Source: Bradyrhizobium sp. cir1 (GTDB lineage Bacteria > Pseudomonadota > Alphaproteobacteria > Rhizobiales > Xanthobacteraceae). From it: a DNA stretch of 64,000 nt. Under the pieces are notes generated by a model, which searched no databases, had not been told where the DNA came from, and was given only the letters and a program-made list of their open reading frames with translations. A program made the position numbers and the translations under genes. The DNA is taken from NCBI RefSeq assembly GCF_014198245.1, contig NZ_JACIHE010000014.1, positions 1 to 64,000 of the forward strand, in the 5' to 3' direction. Every line of letters begins with the position of its first letter. The first letter of the stretch is position 1. Shown piece after piece: positions 1-8,742 of the stretch.

Positions 1-182
1 TCTCTCGCCAAGGCATCGGCTGGTCCTCCCAGCCGACAGAGAACTGTCACCCATCCATCCGGTCTACTGTGTTACCTCTCTATCCGGTCTGGACACCTCG
101 GTTCACCTCTCCCCGTCGGGGAGAGGTGGACCACAAGGCCGCCCGTGCAACGCGGACGGCCTTCGTGTCACCCCTCACGCGC
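1..182. other. Left-edge intergenic DNA, possible mobile-element remnant
   Basis: There is no convincing gene here. The motif ATCCGGTCT occurs near 58 and again near 82 in two similar phrases, which resembles decayed insertion-sequence flanks, but no transposase is visible. A near-perfect hairpin, CACCTCTCCCC then its complement, occupies 104-128 and belongs to the REP-like class seen again near 33.7 and 34.5 kb. Confidence 0.35.
135..163 (-). terminator. Terminator-like hairpin after the haem peroxidase gene
   Basis: Arms AAGGCCGCCCG (135-145) and CGGACGGCCTT (153-163) pair with one mismatch around a 7-nt loop, 20 bases beyond the peroxidase stop on the minus strand. A T-run is lacking, so it may stabilise the 3' end rather than act as a strict intrinsic terminator. 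Confidence 0.5.
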
Positions 183-1721
183 TCAGTGCAGCGGATCGCC
201 CTGACCGAGCGCGTAGGCGACGAGGTCCTTCAGCGCGAAGCCTGAGCCGGTCACCGGCGTCCATTGCGGGTCGAGCGACAGCACGGAGGAATTGTCGCCG
301 AACAGCATGCCCAGGAAGACCTCGGCGACGATGCGGCCACCGACGGGGCCGAGCTGCGGCGTGTTGATTCCGCCTGCCGGCGCGCCGGTGGCGGGGATGG
401 TCACGGCGGTCTGGAACTGTCGCGCCTCGGCCAGGATGTAGGTCCAGAGCGGGCAGTTGCCGGCGAACACGCCGTTCGCGATGGTCGCGATCGGCACCTG
501 CGGATCGTCAGGGCCAGGCTCGTCGACGGCCTTGCCGATGAGGATCTGATCGTCGGCGAGCGGCGTCAGGTTCATCGCCCTGGCGACCGCCTGGCCCGAG
601 GGCAGGCCGAGCCGCCAGCCGCGCTCGAGATTGCGCAGCGCCAGCGACGCCGGATTGGAGGCGACCTCCGGCGGCAGCTTGCGCAGCGGATCGACCAGCG
701 AGGTGTCGATGCGATAGGCGAACTGCAGCCGCCGCTTGTTGTCGGGATTGGTGTCGTCGTCCTCGACGCCGTAAGCGCGCGTGTCGAGATCGATGAAGCG
801 GCCCCAGTCGATGGCGCGTCCCGGGCCCATGGCACGGAAGCCGGTCAGTGCGTTGTGATCGGGATTGTTCGGATCGGGGAAGATCTGCAGCAGCATGTTG
901 TCCGCATCGTTCAGCCGATAGCCGGGGCGGATCATGGAGTGCCCGAGCCGGTAGGCCGCGACCGAGAACTCGACCGGCATGAACGGATAGGTCTTCCAGT
1001 GGTAGTGGGCGAGCTTGCTGCGGTCGTAGTGCCCTGAGGTCTTCAATTCGTCCAGCACGCTGGCGTGAACGATGCGCGGCAGGAAGTCGTTCAGCACGAC
1101 GTATTGATAATGGAAGCGGACGCGCTGCTGCACCTCCTCGAACGACAGGCTGTCATTGTCGTCGACCATGCGGTTGTGAAAGCGCAGCATCAGGGCCTGG
1201 AACTGCGAGACGATGCTGTTCTCGTCGTTGCGGGGATCGCCGATCAGCGCGCGGCCCTTGAAGCGCGGCAGGTCGCTGGTGTCGGCTACGCCCGTGCCGC
1301 TCAGCTTCTCGCCGAGGCGGAACTTGATGCCGTCATACATGTAGGGCTGGTCGTTCGGCCCGCGGCCGTAGACGTTGTCCAGGTCGAACGACGGCGTGCG
1401 GAAGTCGACGAGCCCGTCGGGATCCTGCTGCCTGGTCAGCGAGCTGACCGGGTCGAAGGTGATGTCGTGGTCGATGAACTGGCCGAAATAGGTGTAGAGC
1501 GAGGGAATGCCGCTCTCCTCCGCGTCCGGTCCGTCCTTGGGCGCATCGAACTTGCCAACCATCTTGTCGGCCAGCGCCGAAAGGTTGGCGATGTTGGCGG
1601 AGTCGCTGGCGCCGAATTTTGCCGGCGTGAGCTTGCGGAACATGCGGCCGAAGCGGCCTTGCGAAAGCGGCGAACGGGTTGCGTTCAGACCGCGCGGAAC
1701 AATTGCGTGGCGGCTGCTCAT
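183..1721 (-). CDS. Animal-type haem peroxidase family protein
   Basis: This 512-residue protein carries the hallmarks of the animal haem peroxidase superfamily: a distal-histidine motif GQFIDHDITFDP near residue 85, LMLRFHNRMVDD in the middle, and the proximal-histidine motif YRLGHSMIRPGY. The family uses peroxide to oxidise halides or organic substrates. Bacterial members are poorly understood and have been linked to oxidative chemistry and defence. There is no evident signal peptide, so export is uncertain. An in-frame ATG lies 15 bases upstream at 1736, but it forms part of the GGAGG ribosome site that serves the ATG at 1721, so 1721 was chosen. The gene stands alone with no operon partner. 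The family call is secure; the substrate is unknown. Confidence 0.9.
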   Translation of the reverse strand: MSSRHAIVPRGLNATRSPLSQGRFGRMFRKLTPAKFGASDSANIANLSALADKMVGKFDAPKDGPDAEESGIPSLYTYFGQFIDHDITFDPVSSLTRQQDPDGLVDFRTPSFDLDNVYGRGPNDQPYMYDGIKFRLGEKLSGTGVADTSDLPRFKGRALIGDPRNDENSIVSQFQALMLRFHNRMVDDNDSLSFEEVQQRVRFHYQYVVLNDFLPRIVHASVLDELKTSGHYDRSKLAHYHWKTYPFMPVEFSVAAYRLGHSMIRPGYRLNDADNMLLQIFPDPNNPDHNALTGFRAMGPGRAIDWGRFIDLDTRAYGVEDDDTNPDNKRRLQFAYRIDTSLVDPLRKLPPEVASNPASLALRNLERGWRLGLPSGQAVARAMNLTPLADDQILIGKAVDEPGPDDPQVPIATIANGVFAGNCPLWTYILAEARQFQTAVTIPATGAPAGGINTPQLGPVGGRIVAEVFLGMLFGDNSSVLSLDPQWTPVTGSGFALKDLVAYALGQGDPLH

Positions 1722-2057
1722 TGAAAACACCTCCATGAAAAAGTCACGACGGGACGAATAAAGCTAAAGTTGTTCGCAACAGAATATGCAGGCAAAGCTA
1801 GATCAGGGATTTTGGCGCGCCACAAGCCGCAGCTTCACACTGTGCGCGATGTCGATGCTGTTCCGAAGCGGAGGGGCGTGAGCAAGCTGCGGCAGCGCTT
1901 TGCAAAATTTTCCCGGAGCGGTGACGAATAACATTCTCGTCATCGACGCGCGCGAGCCGCGGATGAGGTGTCGACTCGCCGCGCCGTCGGTGCGGCGGAT
2001 CGTCTTCACGTGAAAATTGTGGCGGCGCGCGCGTCACGCGCGCACGCCGCAACCACG
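1722..2057. other. Intergenic region with a small inverted repeat
   Basis: It holds the upstream region of the peroxidase gene. An inverted repeat TGACGA-N9-TCGTCA lies at 1922-1942 and could be a regulator site, but it is about 200 bases from the peroxidase start. I see no convincing small gene: the minus-strand frame at 1803-2009 has no ribosome site or recognisable composition. Confidence 0.35.
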
Positions 2058-2291
2058 TCAGTAATAGCGCTGCTGCGAGAACGCGTAGCGCGGATTGATG
2101 CCGCAATAGGCCGACGTGCCGGAGGCGGAGGCCTGGCACTGCTGATAGGTCGCGAACTGGCAGTTGCCGGGATAGCCCCAGATGCGGCCCTGCAGGCAAT
2201 ATCGATCGTTTGCAGGATGCGCCTGGGCTGCCGGGGATGCTACGGCGATCAGCGCTGCGAACGATGCGAGAGTGAGGATGGTGCGACGCAT
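2058..2291 (-). CDS. Small secreted DUF3551-type protein
   Basis: This is a 77-residue protein. It begins with a clear signal peptide, MRRTILTLASFAALIAV ending near AQAH, followed by a short cysteine-containing domain (YCLQGRIWGYPGNCQF, then QQCQAS and AYCGINPR). This size and Cys pattern match the DUF3551 family of small exported proteins that is abundant in Bradyrhizobium. The function is unknown. The start at 2291 was chosen because GAAGGAGA sits just upstream; the longer frame to 2363 would bury the signal peptide. Confidence 0.8.
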   Translation of the reverse strand: MRRTILTLASFAALIAVASPAAQAHPANDRYCLQGRIWGYPGNCQFATYQQCQASASGTSAYCGINPRYAFSQQRYY

Positions 2292-2606
2292 TTCAGTCTC
2301 CTTCGAGAATGGTGGGATGAGGAACACGAGCTCAATCTGCGTGTTCCCCGACTTGTCCGACACTTTGTCGTGCTCGTCTTGGTGTCCGCAGTGGGCGGCG
2401 CGTTCAACATGCGTCTATGATGAAGCAAGCCGCGGCGAGCAATGTGATCTCGGCCACAGTTCGCCACTTGGTTCCGACCTATCGTGAGCGCACTTGCGTG
2501 AGCGGACTTGCCTTTAACGGACTTGCCGTCGGCGGACTTGCACGCGCCACTCCCGAAAGCCTACGCTTTTCCTCATTCGGGTCAGGGTCAATTTTTGGAG
2601 GTTATG
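2292..2606. repeat. Intergenic region with four ~15-bp-spaced direct repeats
   Basis: This lies between two divergent small secreted-protein genes. The 9-mer GCGGACTTG or a one-base variant occurs at 2488, 2502, 2517 and 2532, a spacing of 14, 15 and 15 bases, about 70-115 bases before the gene that starts at 2607. It may be an array of regulator sites or a short tandem duplication. Confidence 0.5.
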
Positions 2607-2939
2607 ATGCAAAGGTCATATTTGCTGGCTGCGACAGCAGCGCTGGCGCTTCTTGCGCAATCATCGTTCGCTCTGGCGCAGAACGCACCGGCCGCCGGCG
2701 GGACCGCTGCGCCTGCGGCGACAACCACTGCGCCAGCCGCGACGACAGCGCCGGGAGCCACCACCGATACCAGCCAGCCATCCGACTCCAAGAAGAGCGC
2801 ATCGAAGAAGCCGGCAAAGAAGAAGATGACCCGGCAGCAGGAGATCGATCATTCGATCGACAGCGGCACCGTGCCCGCGCGCTATCGCAGCTCGGTACCG
2901 AAGCAGTACCAGCAATATATCCCGTTCGAGAAGCAGTGA
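2607..2939 (+). CDS. Secreted Ala/Thr/Pro-rich small basic protein, unknown function
   Basis: This is a 110-residue protein. A signal peptide (MQRSYLLAATAALALLAQ, cleavage near FALAQ) is followed by an Ala-Thr-Pro low-complexity stretch, a lysine-rich segment (KKSASKKPAKKK) and a short C-terminal part, RQQEIDHSIDSGTVPARYRS. The C-terminal part looks like the conserved domain. Two ATGs lie in tandem at 2604 and 2607; GGAGG at 2597-2601 spaces better to 2607. The Lys-rich linker suggests contact with anionic envelope material, but that is inference. I do not recognise the family. Confidence 0.75.
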   Translation: MQRSYLLAATAALALLAQSSFALAQNAPAAGGTAAPAATTTAPAATTAPGATTDTSQPSDSKKSASKKPAKKKMTRQQEIDHSIDSGTVPARYRSSVPKQYQQYIPFEKQ

Positions 2940-2956
2940 CGGATGGCATGGCCTGC

Positions 2957-3067
2957 ATGGTTCGAGACGCCCGCTTTGGCGGGCTCCTCACCATCAGGGT
3001 CTGACATCTCGCCGCAAGACGTGACCTCATCCTGAGGGCCCGCCGCAGGCGGGCGTCTCGAAGGATG
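2957..3067. repeat. REP-like inverted doublet (TTCGAGACGC...CTCATCCTGAGG type)
   Basis: Two inverted copies of the same ~40-bp element flank a short spacer: one reads GGTTCGAGACGCCCGC, the other CCTCATCCTGAGG ending in GTCTCGAAGGATGG. Another doublet of the family lies at 30203-30336. It is a dispersed palindromic repeat of the kind common between Bradyrhizobium genes. Confidence 0.75.
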
Positions 3068-3179
3068 GACCGCAGGCGAGCTGGCTTGGTCAAGCAAAGG
3101 CGGACTGCATAACCATTGTGGCGGTCTGCCGGAGCGGTGCTAAAGTAAGCCAAGGCCGAGGGGAGTGCCGGGGGACGTA

Positions 3180-3662
3180 ATGAGCGACGACGTGAAGGAT
3201 GCTGGCCTCGTGGCCATGATCAGCAGCATCCTGGGAGGCAACAAGCGCGCAGACATCGTTGCTCCGCCGCCGCTCACCGAGGTTCCACCGACCGCCCCGA
3301 CGCATGGATCTGAGCCGGTCGCGGTGTCCGTCCCCGACGCGGCACCGGCCCAGCCTCCGGCTTCCGATGCCGTACCCGCTGCCGCTAAGCCGGCCGAACC
3401 GCCCATGAAGATCGCCACGACGCCGGACGGCAGGAAATTGCTGCCGGCGGAAGCGATCGCCGATCTCGTGCTCGGCGAATTGCGCAAGATGGAGGATTTT
3501 CCCGCGACCGGCGCGTCCGTCACGGTCTACGGTTACCGGCACTGGAACGCGATGATCACCTTTGCGCCGTTCTCCACTTCGTTCCAGAACGCGACGCGGT
3601 TCCGCCAAGCCATGCCGGACCTGGTCTTCAAGCTCCGCCGTTTCGTCGCACTTGAGATATAA
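3180..3662 (+). CDS. Conserved hypothetical protein with Pro/Ala-rich linker
   Basis: This is a 160-residue protein without a signal peptide or membrane segment. Residues 1-25 form a short conserved head (MSDDVKDAGLVAMISSILGG), residues 30-80 are a Pro/Ala-rich linker, and residues 85-160 form a compact domain (KLLPAEAIADLVLGELRKME, TVYGYRHWNAMITFAP). The head plus linker plus domain layout suggests an adaptor-like cytoplasmic protein. No known family was recognised. The ATG at 3180 follows GGGGGA; an in-frame start at 3165 lacks a ribosome site. Confidence 0.7.
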   Translation: MSDDVKDAGLVAMISSILGGNKRADIVAPPPLTEVPPTAPTHGSEPVAVSVPDAAPAQPPASDAVPAAAKPAEPPMKIATTPDGRKLLPAEAIADLVLGELRKMEDFPATGASVTVYGYRHWNAMITFAPFSTSFQNATRFRQAMPDLVFKLRRFVALEI

Positions 3663-3723
3663 AGCGTTTTCAAGCGAAGTGGAAACCGGTTCGCGTCAAG
3701 AAAACGCGTTAAACTAAAGAAGC

Positions 3724-3760
3724 TAGAGCCCCGTTCCGATTCCATCGGAAAGGGGCTCTA
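3724..3760. terminator. Palindromic hairpin TAGAGCCCC...GGGGCTCTA
   Basis: TAGAGCCCC (3724-3732) pairs with GGGGCTCTA (3752-3760), and an inner CCGAT pairs with ATCGG. It lies 60 bases after the 3180-3662 gene and just before the GreA-family gene. It could end the upstream transcript. There is no T-run, and the same style of palindrome occurs as a dispersed repeat in related genomes. Confidence 0.5.
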
Positions 3761-3812
3761 GTCTCAGGTCATCGGCGCCGTGCGGCGTCGCTACGTAGAC
3801 AGGATTCTTGAA

Positions 3813-4295
3813 TTGAGCGTCGCCTTTACCAAGGAAGAAAGCGCCGAGACCGCGTCCGAGACGCTGTTGCCGGAACGCCCGATCTCGCCCCATCCGAACC
3901 TCGTGACCGAAGCCGGCCTGCAGGCCTTGCAGACGCAGCTTCAACAAGCGCGCGAGGCCTATGAGGCCGCGCAAGCCATCGACGACGTCAACGAGAAGCG
4001 CCGCCAGTCGGCCGTGCCCTTGCGTGACGTCCGCTATCTGACCGAACGCCTGCGCACGGCGCAGGTGATGCCGAATCCGGCCTCGACCGACATCGTCGCC
4101 TTCGGCAGCACGGTGACCTTTAGCCGCCCGGACGGCCGCGTGCAGACCTACCGCATCGTGGGCGAGGACGAAGCCGATCCGAAGGCCGGCTCGATCTCGT
4201 TCGTCTCGCCGGTGGCGAGGTCGCTGATGGGGAAGGCGGTGGGGGATGTCGTGGGGGCAGGCGCGCAGGAGATCGAGATTGTATCGATTGCGTAA
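3813..4295 (+). CDS. GreA/GreB-family transcript elongation factor-like protein
   Basis: This is a 160-residue protein related to Gre factors, which enter the RNA polymerase secondary channel and stimulate cleavage of backtracked RNA. The N-terminal ~90 residues form the helical hairpin (LQALQTQLQQAREAYEAAQA). The C-terminal part has the FKBP-like core (STVTFSRPDGRVQTYRIVGEDEADPKAGSIS split by the usual turn, then VSPVARSLMGKAVGDVV). The last motif is the Gre signature. A TTG at 3813 is preceded by AGGA at good spacing and gives a start MSVAFTKEE. The GTG at 3780 would overlap the palindrome region. The length matches Gre proteins. Whether it is the main GreA or a paralogue cannot be decided here. 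Confidence 0.8.
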   Translation: MSVAFTKEESAETASETLLPERPISPHPNLVTEAGLQALQTQLQQAREAYEAAQAIDDVNEKRRQSAVPLRDVRYLTERLRTAQVMPNPASTDIVAFGSTVTFSRPDGRVQTYRIVGEDEADPKAGSISFVSPVARSLMGKAVGDVVGAGAQEIEIVSIA

Positions 4296-4337
4296 GATGC
4301 TCTCCGCAGTGCCCGCCAAACAAAGCGCGATGATTGG

Positions 4338-5015
4338 ATGAGACGGTTTCTGTCGGGAGCCTTGCCGTTCTACGCGCTGGCGGGCCTCGCCATGTGCATG
4401 TATCTCGTCCTGTACAGGACGAGCTTGTTCGACTTGAACGCCATCGTTCAGGGTGCGACCGGTTCATGGTGGTTTCCGGTCTTCATGTTCGCCTGCGTGC
4501 TCCTGGAGTCGGTCTTCCCGTATTTTGGTTATTTTCCCGGAACCGCCCTTATCCTGATGTCCGTGGCGCTCAATCCGAAGCCCGCGGATGTCTCCGTTTT
4601 TGTCGTGGCCTGGCTCGCCATCATCGTAGGCGCCGTCTTGAGTTACGGACAGGCCCGCTTCTTCAGGCCGCTCCTGCAGCGGGTCGCCTCAAAAGCGGCA
4701 CTGAGCCGATGCGAGTCCCTGCTCGACACCTACGGTCCTTACGCGCGCGTTGCCTTGTTCGTGCACCCCAACGCTTGCGCGATGTATTTTACGGCACTCG
4801 GGCTTCTCGGCCGCAGCCTGACGCGAGAGCTCGCCCATCTCAGCGTGGGCGCAGCGGCCTCTGTGGGCGTTTTGTTCGTCGTCGTGACCAGGTTAGTGTC
4901 GTCCGTCGGCGCCACCGATGACGGGGAATTGCAGGTGCTGCTGGCGGCAGCCCTGGTCGTCATCGGGACCCTCGTCGGTCTCTACGCGGCCTGGCGGCCG
5001 GGCCAGCCCGCCTAA
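4338..5015 (+). CDS. DedA/VTT-like integral membrane protein
   Basis: This is a 225-residue polytopic protein with about five or six hydrophobic segments. A re-entrant-like segment near residue 55 (LLESVFPYFGYFPGTALILMS) matches the E-x-x-x-P...PG pattern of DedA/VTT membrane proteins, which flip or translocate polyprenyl phosphates or phospholipids. A basic amphipathic stretch follows (GQARFFRPLLQRVASKA). A weak ribosome site precedes the ATG at 4338. The similarity is at motif level only, so a divergent or unrelated transporter remains possible. It is a single gene, followed by 148 bases with an ACTCCCG...CGGGAGT inverted repeat before the kinase gene. Confidence 0.55.
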   Translation: MRRFLSGALPFYALAGLAMCMYLVLYRTSLFDLNAIVQGATGSWWFPVFMFACVLLESVFPYFGYFPGTALILMSVALNPKPADVSVFVVAWLAIIVGAVLSYGQARFFRPLLQRVASKAALSRCESLLDTYGPYARVALFVHPNACAMYFTALGLLGRSLTRELAHLSVGAAASVGVLFVVVTRLVSSVGATDDGELQVLLAAALVVIGTLVGLYAAWRPGQPA

Positions 5016-5163
5016 GCCTGCCCGGGGCTGACGCGCAGTTGGTCGAAAAATCAACTCCCGATACGTCTGGTCGGAAGGACCCGGGAGTGGAATAATTCCC
5101 GATGTTTTCTTGATCATATTTTGACGCCGGCCCCCGAACCGGCTGGCGACGTGGATTTTCATC

Positions 5164-8100
5164 ATGGCCGCGCTTCCTCAGGACGTGGTGGCGGATTTGC
5201 AGCAAGAGAACGCGCGGCTCCTGGCCGAATTGCGCGCCGCACAAGATCGCGAGAGCGCCACCACGGACATTCTCAAGATCATCGCCAGTTCGCCATCAGA
5301 GGTGAAGCCGGTATTCGAGGCAATCGCGAAGCGGGCCAATGCCTTGCTCGGCGGTTTTTCGACGACCGTATTCCGATTCATCGACGGCACTGCCCATTTG
5401 GTTGCATTCACGCCGACGAATTCTGCCGCCGATGAGGCTCTGAGCAATATGTTTCCGAGGCCGATTGCCGATTTTGAGAGTTTCGGACAAGTCCACGCGG
5501 GTAAGGTGGTACCGACCCCCGACACTGAAGCGCTGACGAACGAAATCAAATTTGTCGCGCGCGCCCGCGGCTTTCGCAGCATGTTGTTCGTTCCGCTCAC
5601 GACCGGGGGCGTGGTGATCGGCATGATCAGCGTAACGCGAGTCGAGCCCGGTACCTTCGCTCCACATCATGTGCAACTTCTGCAGACCTTCGCCGATCAG
5701 GCCGTGATCGCCATTGAGAATGCGCGGCTGTTCAATCAGGTTCAGCAACGCACCAATGACCTGAGTGAGGCTCTGAAACAGCAGACCGCGACCGCCGATG
5801 TGTTGAAGGTGATCAGCCGGTCGACGTTCGACCTGCAAAAGGTTCTCGACACGCTGACAGAATCAGCGGCGTGGCTGTGTGGTGCCGATATGGCGGCAAT
5901 CGTCCGGCAGGACGCCGACGGCGCCTACCATCATGCAACTCGGTACAATTTCTCGCCCGAGTGGGCCGAGGTCTCGGCGGGCATTCGACTCAATGCCGGA
6001 CGCGGCAGTGTCGTGGGGCGCGTCCTGCTGTGCGGCAAAGCCGTCCAGATTGAGGATGTCCTGGTCGATCCCGAATACGCCTATCCCGAGCAGCAGAGGG
6101 CCGGCGGTTATCGCACCCTCCTGGGCGTACCCTTGCTTCGGTCCGGGGAAACGATCGGCGTGCTGTTCCTGGGTCGCAAGGTCGTGAACTCGTTCACGGA
6201 CAAGCAGATCGACCTGGTCTCCACTTTCGCCGATCAAGCCGTGATCGCGATTGAGAATGTCCGGCTGTTTGATGAGGTCCAGGCGAAGACGCGCGATCTC
6301 GCCGAATCGCTTCAGCAGCAAACAGCGACTGCCGATGTGCTGAAGGTGATCAGCCGCTCGACCTTCGACCTGCAAACCGTGCTCAACACGCTGGTCGATT
6401 CGGCGGCGCGGCTGTGCGAAGCGGAGATGGCATTCATCATGCGCCGCGAGGGCGATGAATATCTGGCCGGAGCAGCGGTAGGGTTCTCCGAGGAATACAT
6501 CGAGTTTCTGCGGGGGCATCCGATTACCCCCGGACAGAGCACGGTCACAGGTCGGGCCGTGCTCGAGCGCCGTCCGGTGCAAGTCCTCGATGTCGCAGCC
6601 GATCCCGAATACGGCCTGCGCGAGTCCGTTACCATGGCTGGTCAGCGCACGGCGCTCGGTGTTCCCCTCCTGCGCGAGAATGAGCCGATCGGCGCGATCG
6701 TGATCGCTCGCAGGCGTGTGCAGCCTTTCACGGAAAAGCAGATCGAACTCGTCGCGACGTTTGCCGACCAGGCCGTGATCGCCATCGAGAATGTACGGCT
6801 CTTCGAACAATTGCAGACCAGGACGCGAGACCTGTCGGAGGCGCTGACGTACCAGACCGGAAGCGCCAATATCCTGCGGGTTATCGCGTCCTCCCCGACC
6901 GAGGTCGGCCCGGTGCTCAAGGCCATCGTGGAAAGCGCATGCGGACTTTGCGAGGCATATGATGCGCTGGTCGTTCTGAGGGACGGAGACGATATCGTCA
7001 TCCAGGCGCACCATGGACAAGTTCCCGTGGTGTGGAGCCGACGATTGCTCACTGTCAAATCGCCCACCGGCCGCGCCATAATCGATCGCCGCACCGTTCA
7101 TGTGTACGACCTGCTCGGGCCCGAAGGGGAGGAATTCCCGACAGGACGCGAATATGCGCGTCGCTCCAGCGTTCGGACCGTTCTGAGCGTGCCGCTCATG
7201 CGCGATGGCGAGAGCATGGGCGCGATCGTGCTCCGTCGCACCGAGGTTCGCCCATTTGACGAGAAGCAGATCGCCCTGCTTCAGACTTTTGCAGATCAAG
7301 CCGTTATCGCTATCGATAATGTGCGTCTGTTCGAGCAATTGAACGAATCGCTGGAGCGACAGACTGCAACGTCCGAGGTCCTGGAAATCATAAGCGCTTC
7401 ATCGGGCGCATTGACACCGGTCTTCTCCAAAATGCTGGAGAATGCGACCCGGATCTGTGGCGCCGGCTTCGGCACCATGAATCTCTACGAGGATGGCGGC
7501 TTTCGCACGGTCGCGCTGCACAACGCGCCGCAAGCCTACATTGATACCCGGCTATACCAGAGCATTCGCCCACATCCCGCGAGCGGCCTGGGTACCGTCG
7601 AGAAAACTCATCAGACGGTTCATATCGACGATATCAGGACCGAGCCGCCCTACATCGAAGGCAACCTCAATGTTCGCGCGCTTGCCGACCTTGCCGGCGC
7701 AAGGACCCTCGTCATTGTGCCCATGCTCAGGGAAGACGAACTGATCGGCACCATCACGATCTTCCGCCAGGAAGTGAAACCATTCACTGACAAACAGATC
7801 GAACTCGTATCGAATTTCGCACATCAGGGCGTGATTGCGATCGAGAATGCACGCCTCCTGAATGAGCTGCGAGAGCGCACCATGGAATTGTCGCAGTCTT
7901 TGGAGGAGCTGCGGAATGCGCAGGATCGGTTGATCCAGACCGAAAAGCTTGCCTCGCTGGGGCAGCTCACCGCCGGCATAGCGCATGAGATCAAGAATCC
8001 GCTCAATTTCGTCAACAATTTTGCAGCGCTTTCCGCTGAACTGATTGATGAACTCGGCGACGGACTGCGCTCAGCCGCACTCGGCGAGGCAGCGAGGCGG

Positions 8101-8742
8101 GACATCGACGCGCTGATAGAAATGCTGCAAGGCAATCTGGAAAAGATCGTGCAGCACGGAACGCGCGCCGATTCCATTGTCAAGAATATGCTTCTGCACT
8201 CTCGCGAGGGGTCCGGCGAGCGCCGCTCGGCCGATATCAACGCCATCATCGAGGAAAGTCTCAATCTTGCTTATCACGGGGCGCGCGCTGAAAAAGCGGG
8301 CTTCAATATCACGCTTGAAAGAAATCTCGATCCGTCTGCGGGGGCGCTCGAGCTGTATCCGCAGGAGATCACGCGGGTGTTCCTCAATCTCATTTCAAAT
8401 GGATTCTACGCGGCGAGCAAACAAAAGGACGCCGTCGGCGACGGCTTCGAGCCAAGGCTGCGCGCGACGACCACAAGTCTCGGCGGCGCCGTCGAAATCC
8501 GGATTCGCGACAATGGCGCCGGCATCCCGGCCGACGTCAGAGAGAAGATATTCAACCCATTCTTCACAACCAAGCCCGCGGGCGAAGGAACCGGACTTGG
8601 CCTTTCAATCTGCCACGACATCGTTGTGAAGCAGCACGGAGGCCGCATCGAGGTCGATACCGAGCCTGGCGATTATACCGAGTTCATCATTACGCTGCCG
8701 CGTACGCTGGCGGCACCATTGCAGACCGGAGGCAGAAGTTGA
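5164..8742 (+). CDS. Soluble multi-GAF sensor histidine kinase
   Basis: This is a 1192-residue cytoplasmic kinase with no membrane segment. After a short coiled coil it has five tandem GAF domains at about residues 30-190, 210-370, 390-545, 565-725 and 745-900. Each ends in a near-identical linker (FADQAVIAIEN-R-LF, then QTATADVLKVIS). The kinase core follows: phospho-acceptor His941 in GIAHEIKNPLNF, N-box NLISNGFYAA, and G-boxes IRDNGAGIP and GTGLGLSICHD. GAF domains bind small ligands, haem, nucleotides or light-absorbing cofactors; which applies here is not visible. The stop overlaps the start of the response-regulator gene, so the two form a pair. The repeated linkers point to internal duplication. 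Confidence 0.93.
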   Translation: MAALPQDVVADLQQENARLLAELRAAQDRESATTDILKIIASSPSEVKPVFEAIAKRANALLGGFSTTVFRFIDGTAHLVAFTPTNSAADEALSNMFPRPIADFESFGQVHAGKVVPTPDTEALTNEIKFVARARGFRSMLFVPLTTGGVVIGMISVTRVEPGTFAPHHVQLLQTFADQAVIAIENARLFNQVQQRTNDLSEALKQQTATADVLKVISRSTFDLQKVLDTLTESAAWLCGADMAAIVRQDADGAYHHATRYNFSPEWAEVSAGIRLNAGRGSVVGRVLLCGKAVQIEDVLVDPEYAYPEQQRAGGYRTLLGVPLLRSGETIGVLFLGRKVVNSFTDKQIDLVSTFADQAVIAIENVRLFDEVQAKTRDLAESLQQQTATADVLKVISRSTFDLQTVLNTLVDSAARLCEAEMAFIMRREGDEYLAGAAVGFSEEYIEFLRGHPITPGQSTVTGRAVLERRPVQVLDVAADPEYGLRESVTMAGQRTALGVPLLRENEPIGAIVIARRRVQPFTEKQIELVATFADQAVIAIENVRLFEQLQTRTRDLSEALTYQTGSANILRVIASSPTEVGPVLKAIVESACGLCEAYDALVVLRDGDDIVIQAHHGQVPVVWSRRLLTVKSPTGRAIIDRRTVHVYDLLGPEGEEFPTGREYARRSSVRTVLSVPLMRDGESMGAIVLRRTEVRPFDEKQIALLQTFADQAVIAIDNVRLFEQLNESLERQTATSEVLEIISASSGALTPVFSKMLENATRICGAGFGTMNLYEDGGFRTVALHNAPQAYIDTRLYQSIRPHPASGLGTVEKTHQTVHIDDIRTEPPYIEGNLNVRALADLAGARTLVIVPMLREDELIGTITIFRQEVKPFTDKQIELVSNFAHQGVIAIENARLLNELRERTMELSQSLEELRNAQDRLIQTEKLASLGQLTAGIAHEIKNPLNFVNNFAALSAELIDELGDGLRSAALGEAARRDIDALIEMLQGNLEKIVQHGTRADSIVKNMLLHSREGSGERRSADINAIIEESLNLAYHGARAEKAGFNITLERNLDPSAGALELYPQEITRVFLNLISNGFYAASKQKDAVGDGFEPRLRATTTSLGGAVEIRIRDNGAGIPADVREKIFNPFFTTKPAGEGTGLGLSICHDIVVKQHGGRIEVDTEPGDYTEFIITLPRTLAAPLQTGGRS

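Noticed and set aside
1803..2009. 68-codon minus-strand frame between the peroxidase and DUF3551 genes
   Set aside because: GTG start without a ribosome site, no recognisable composition, in an intergenic region.
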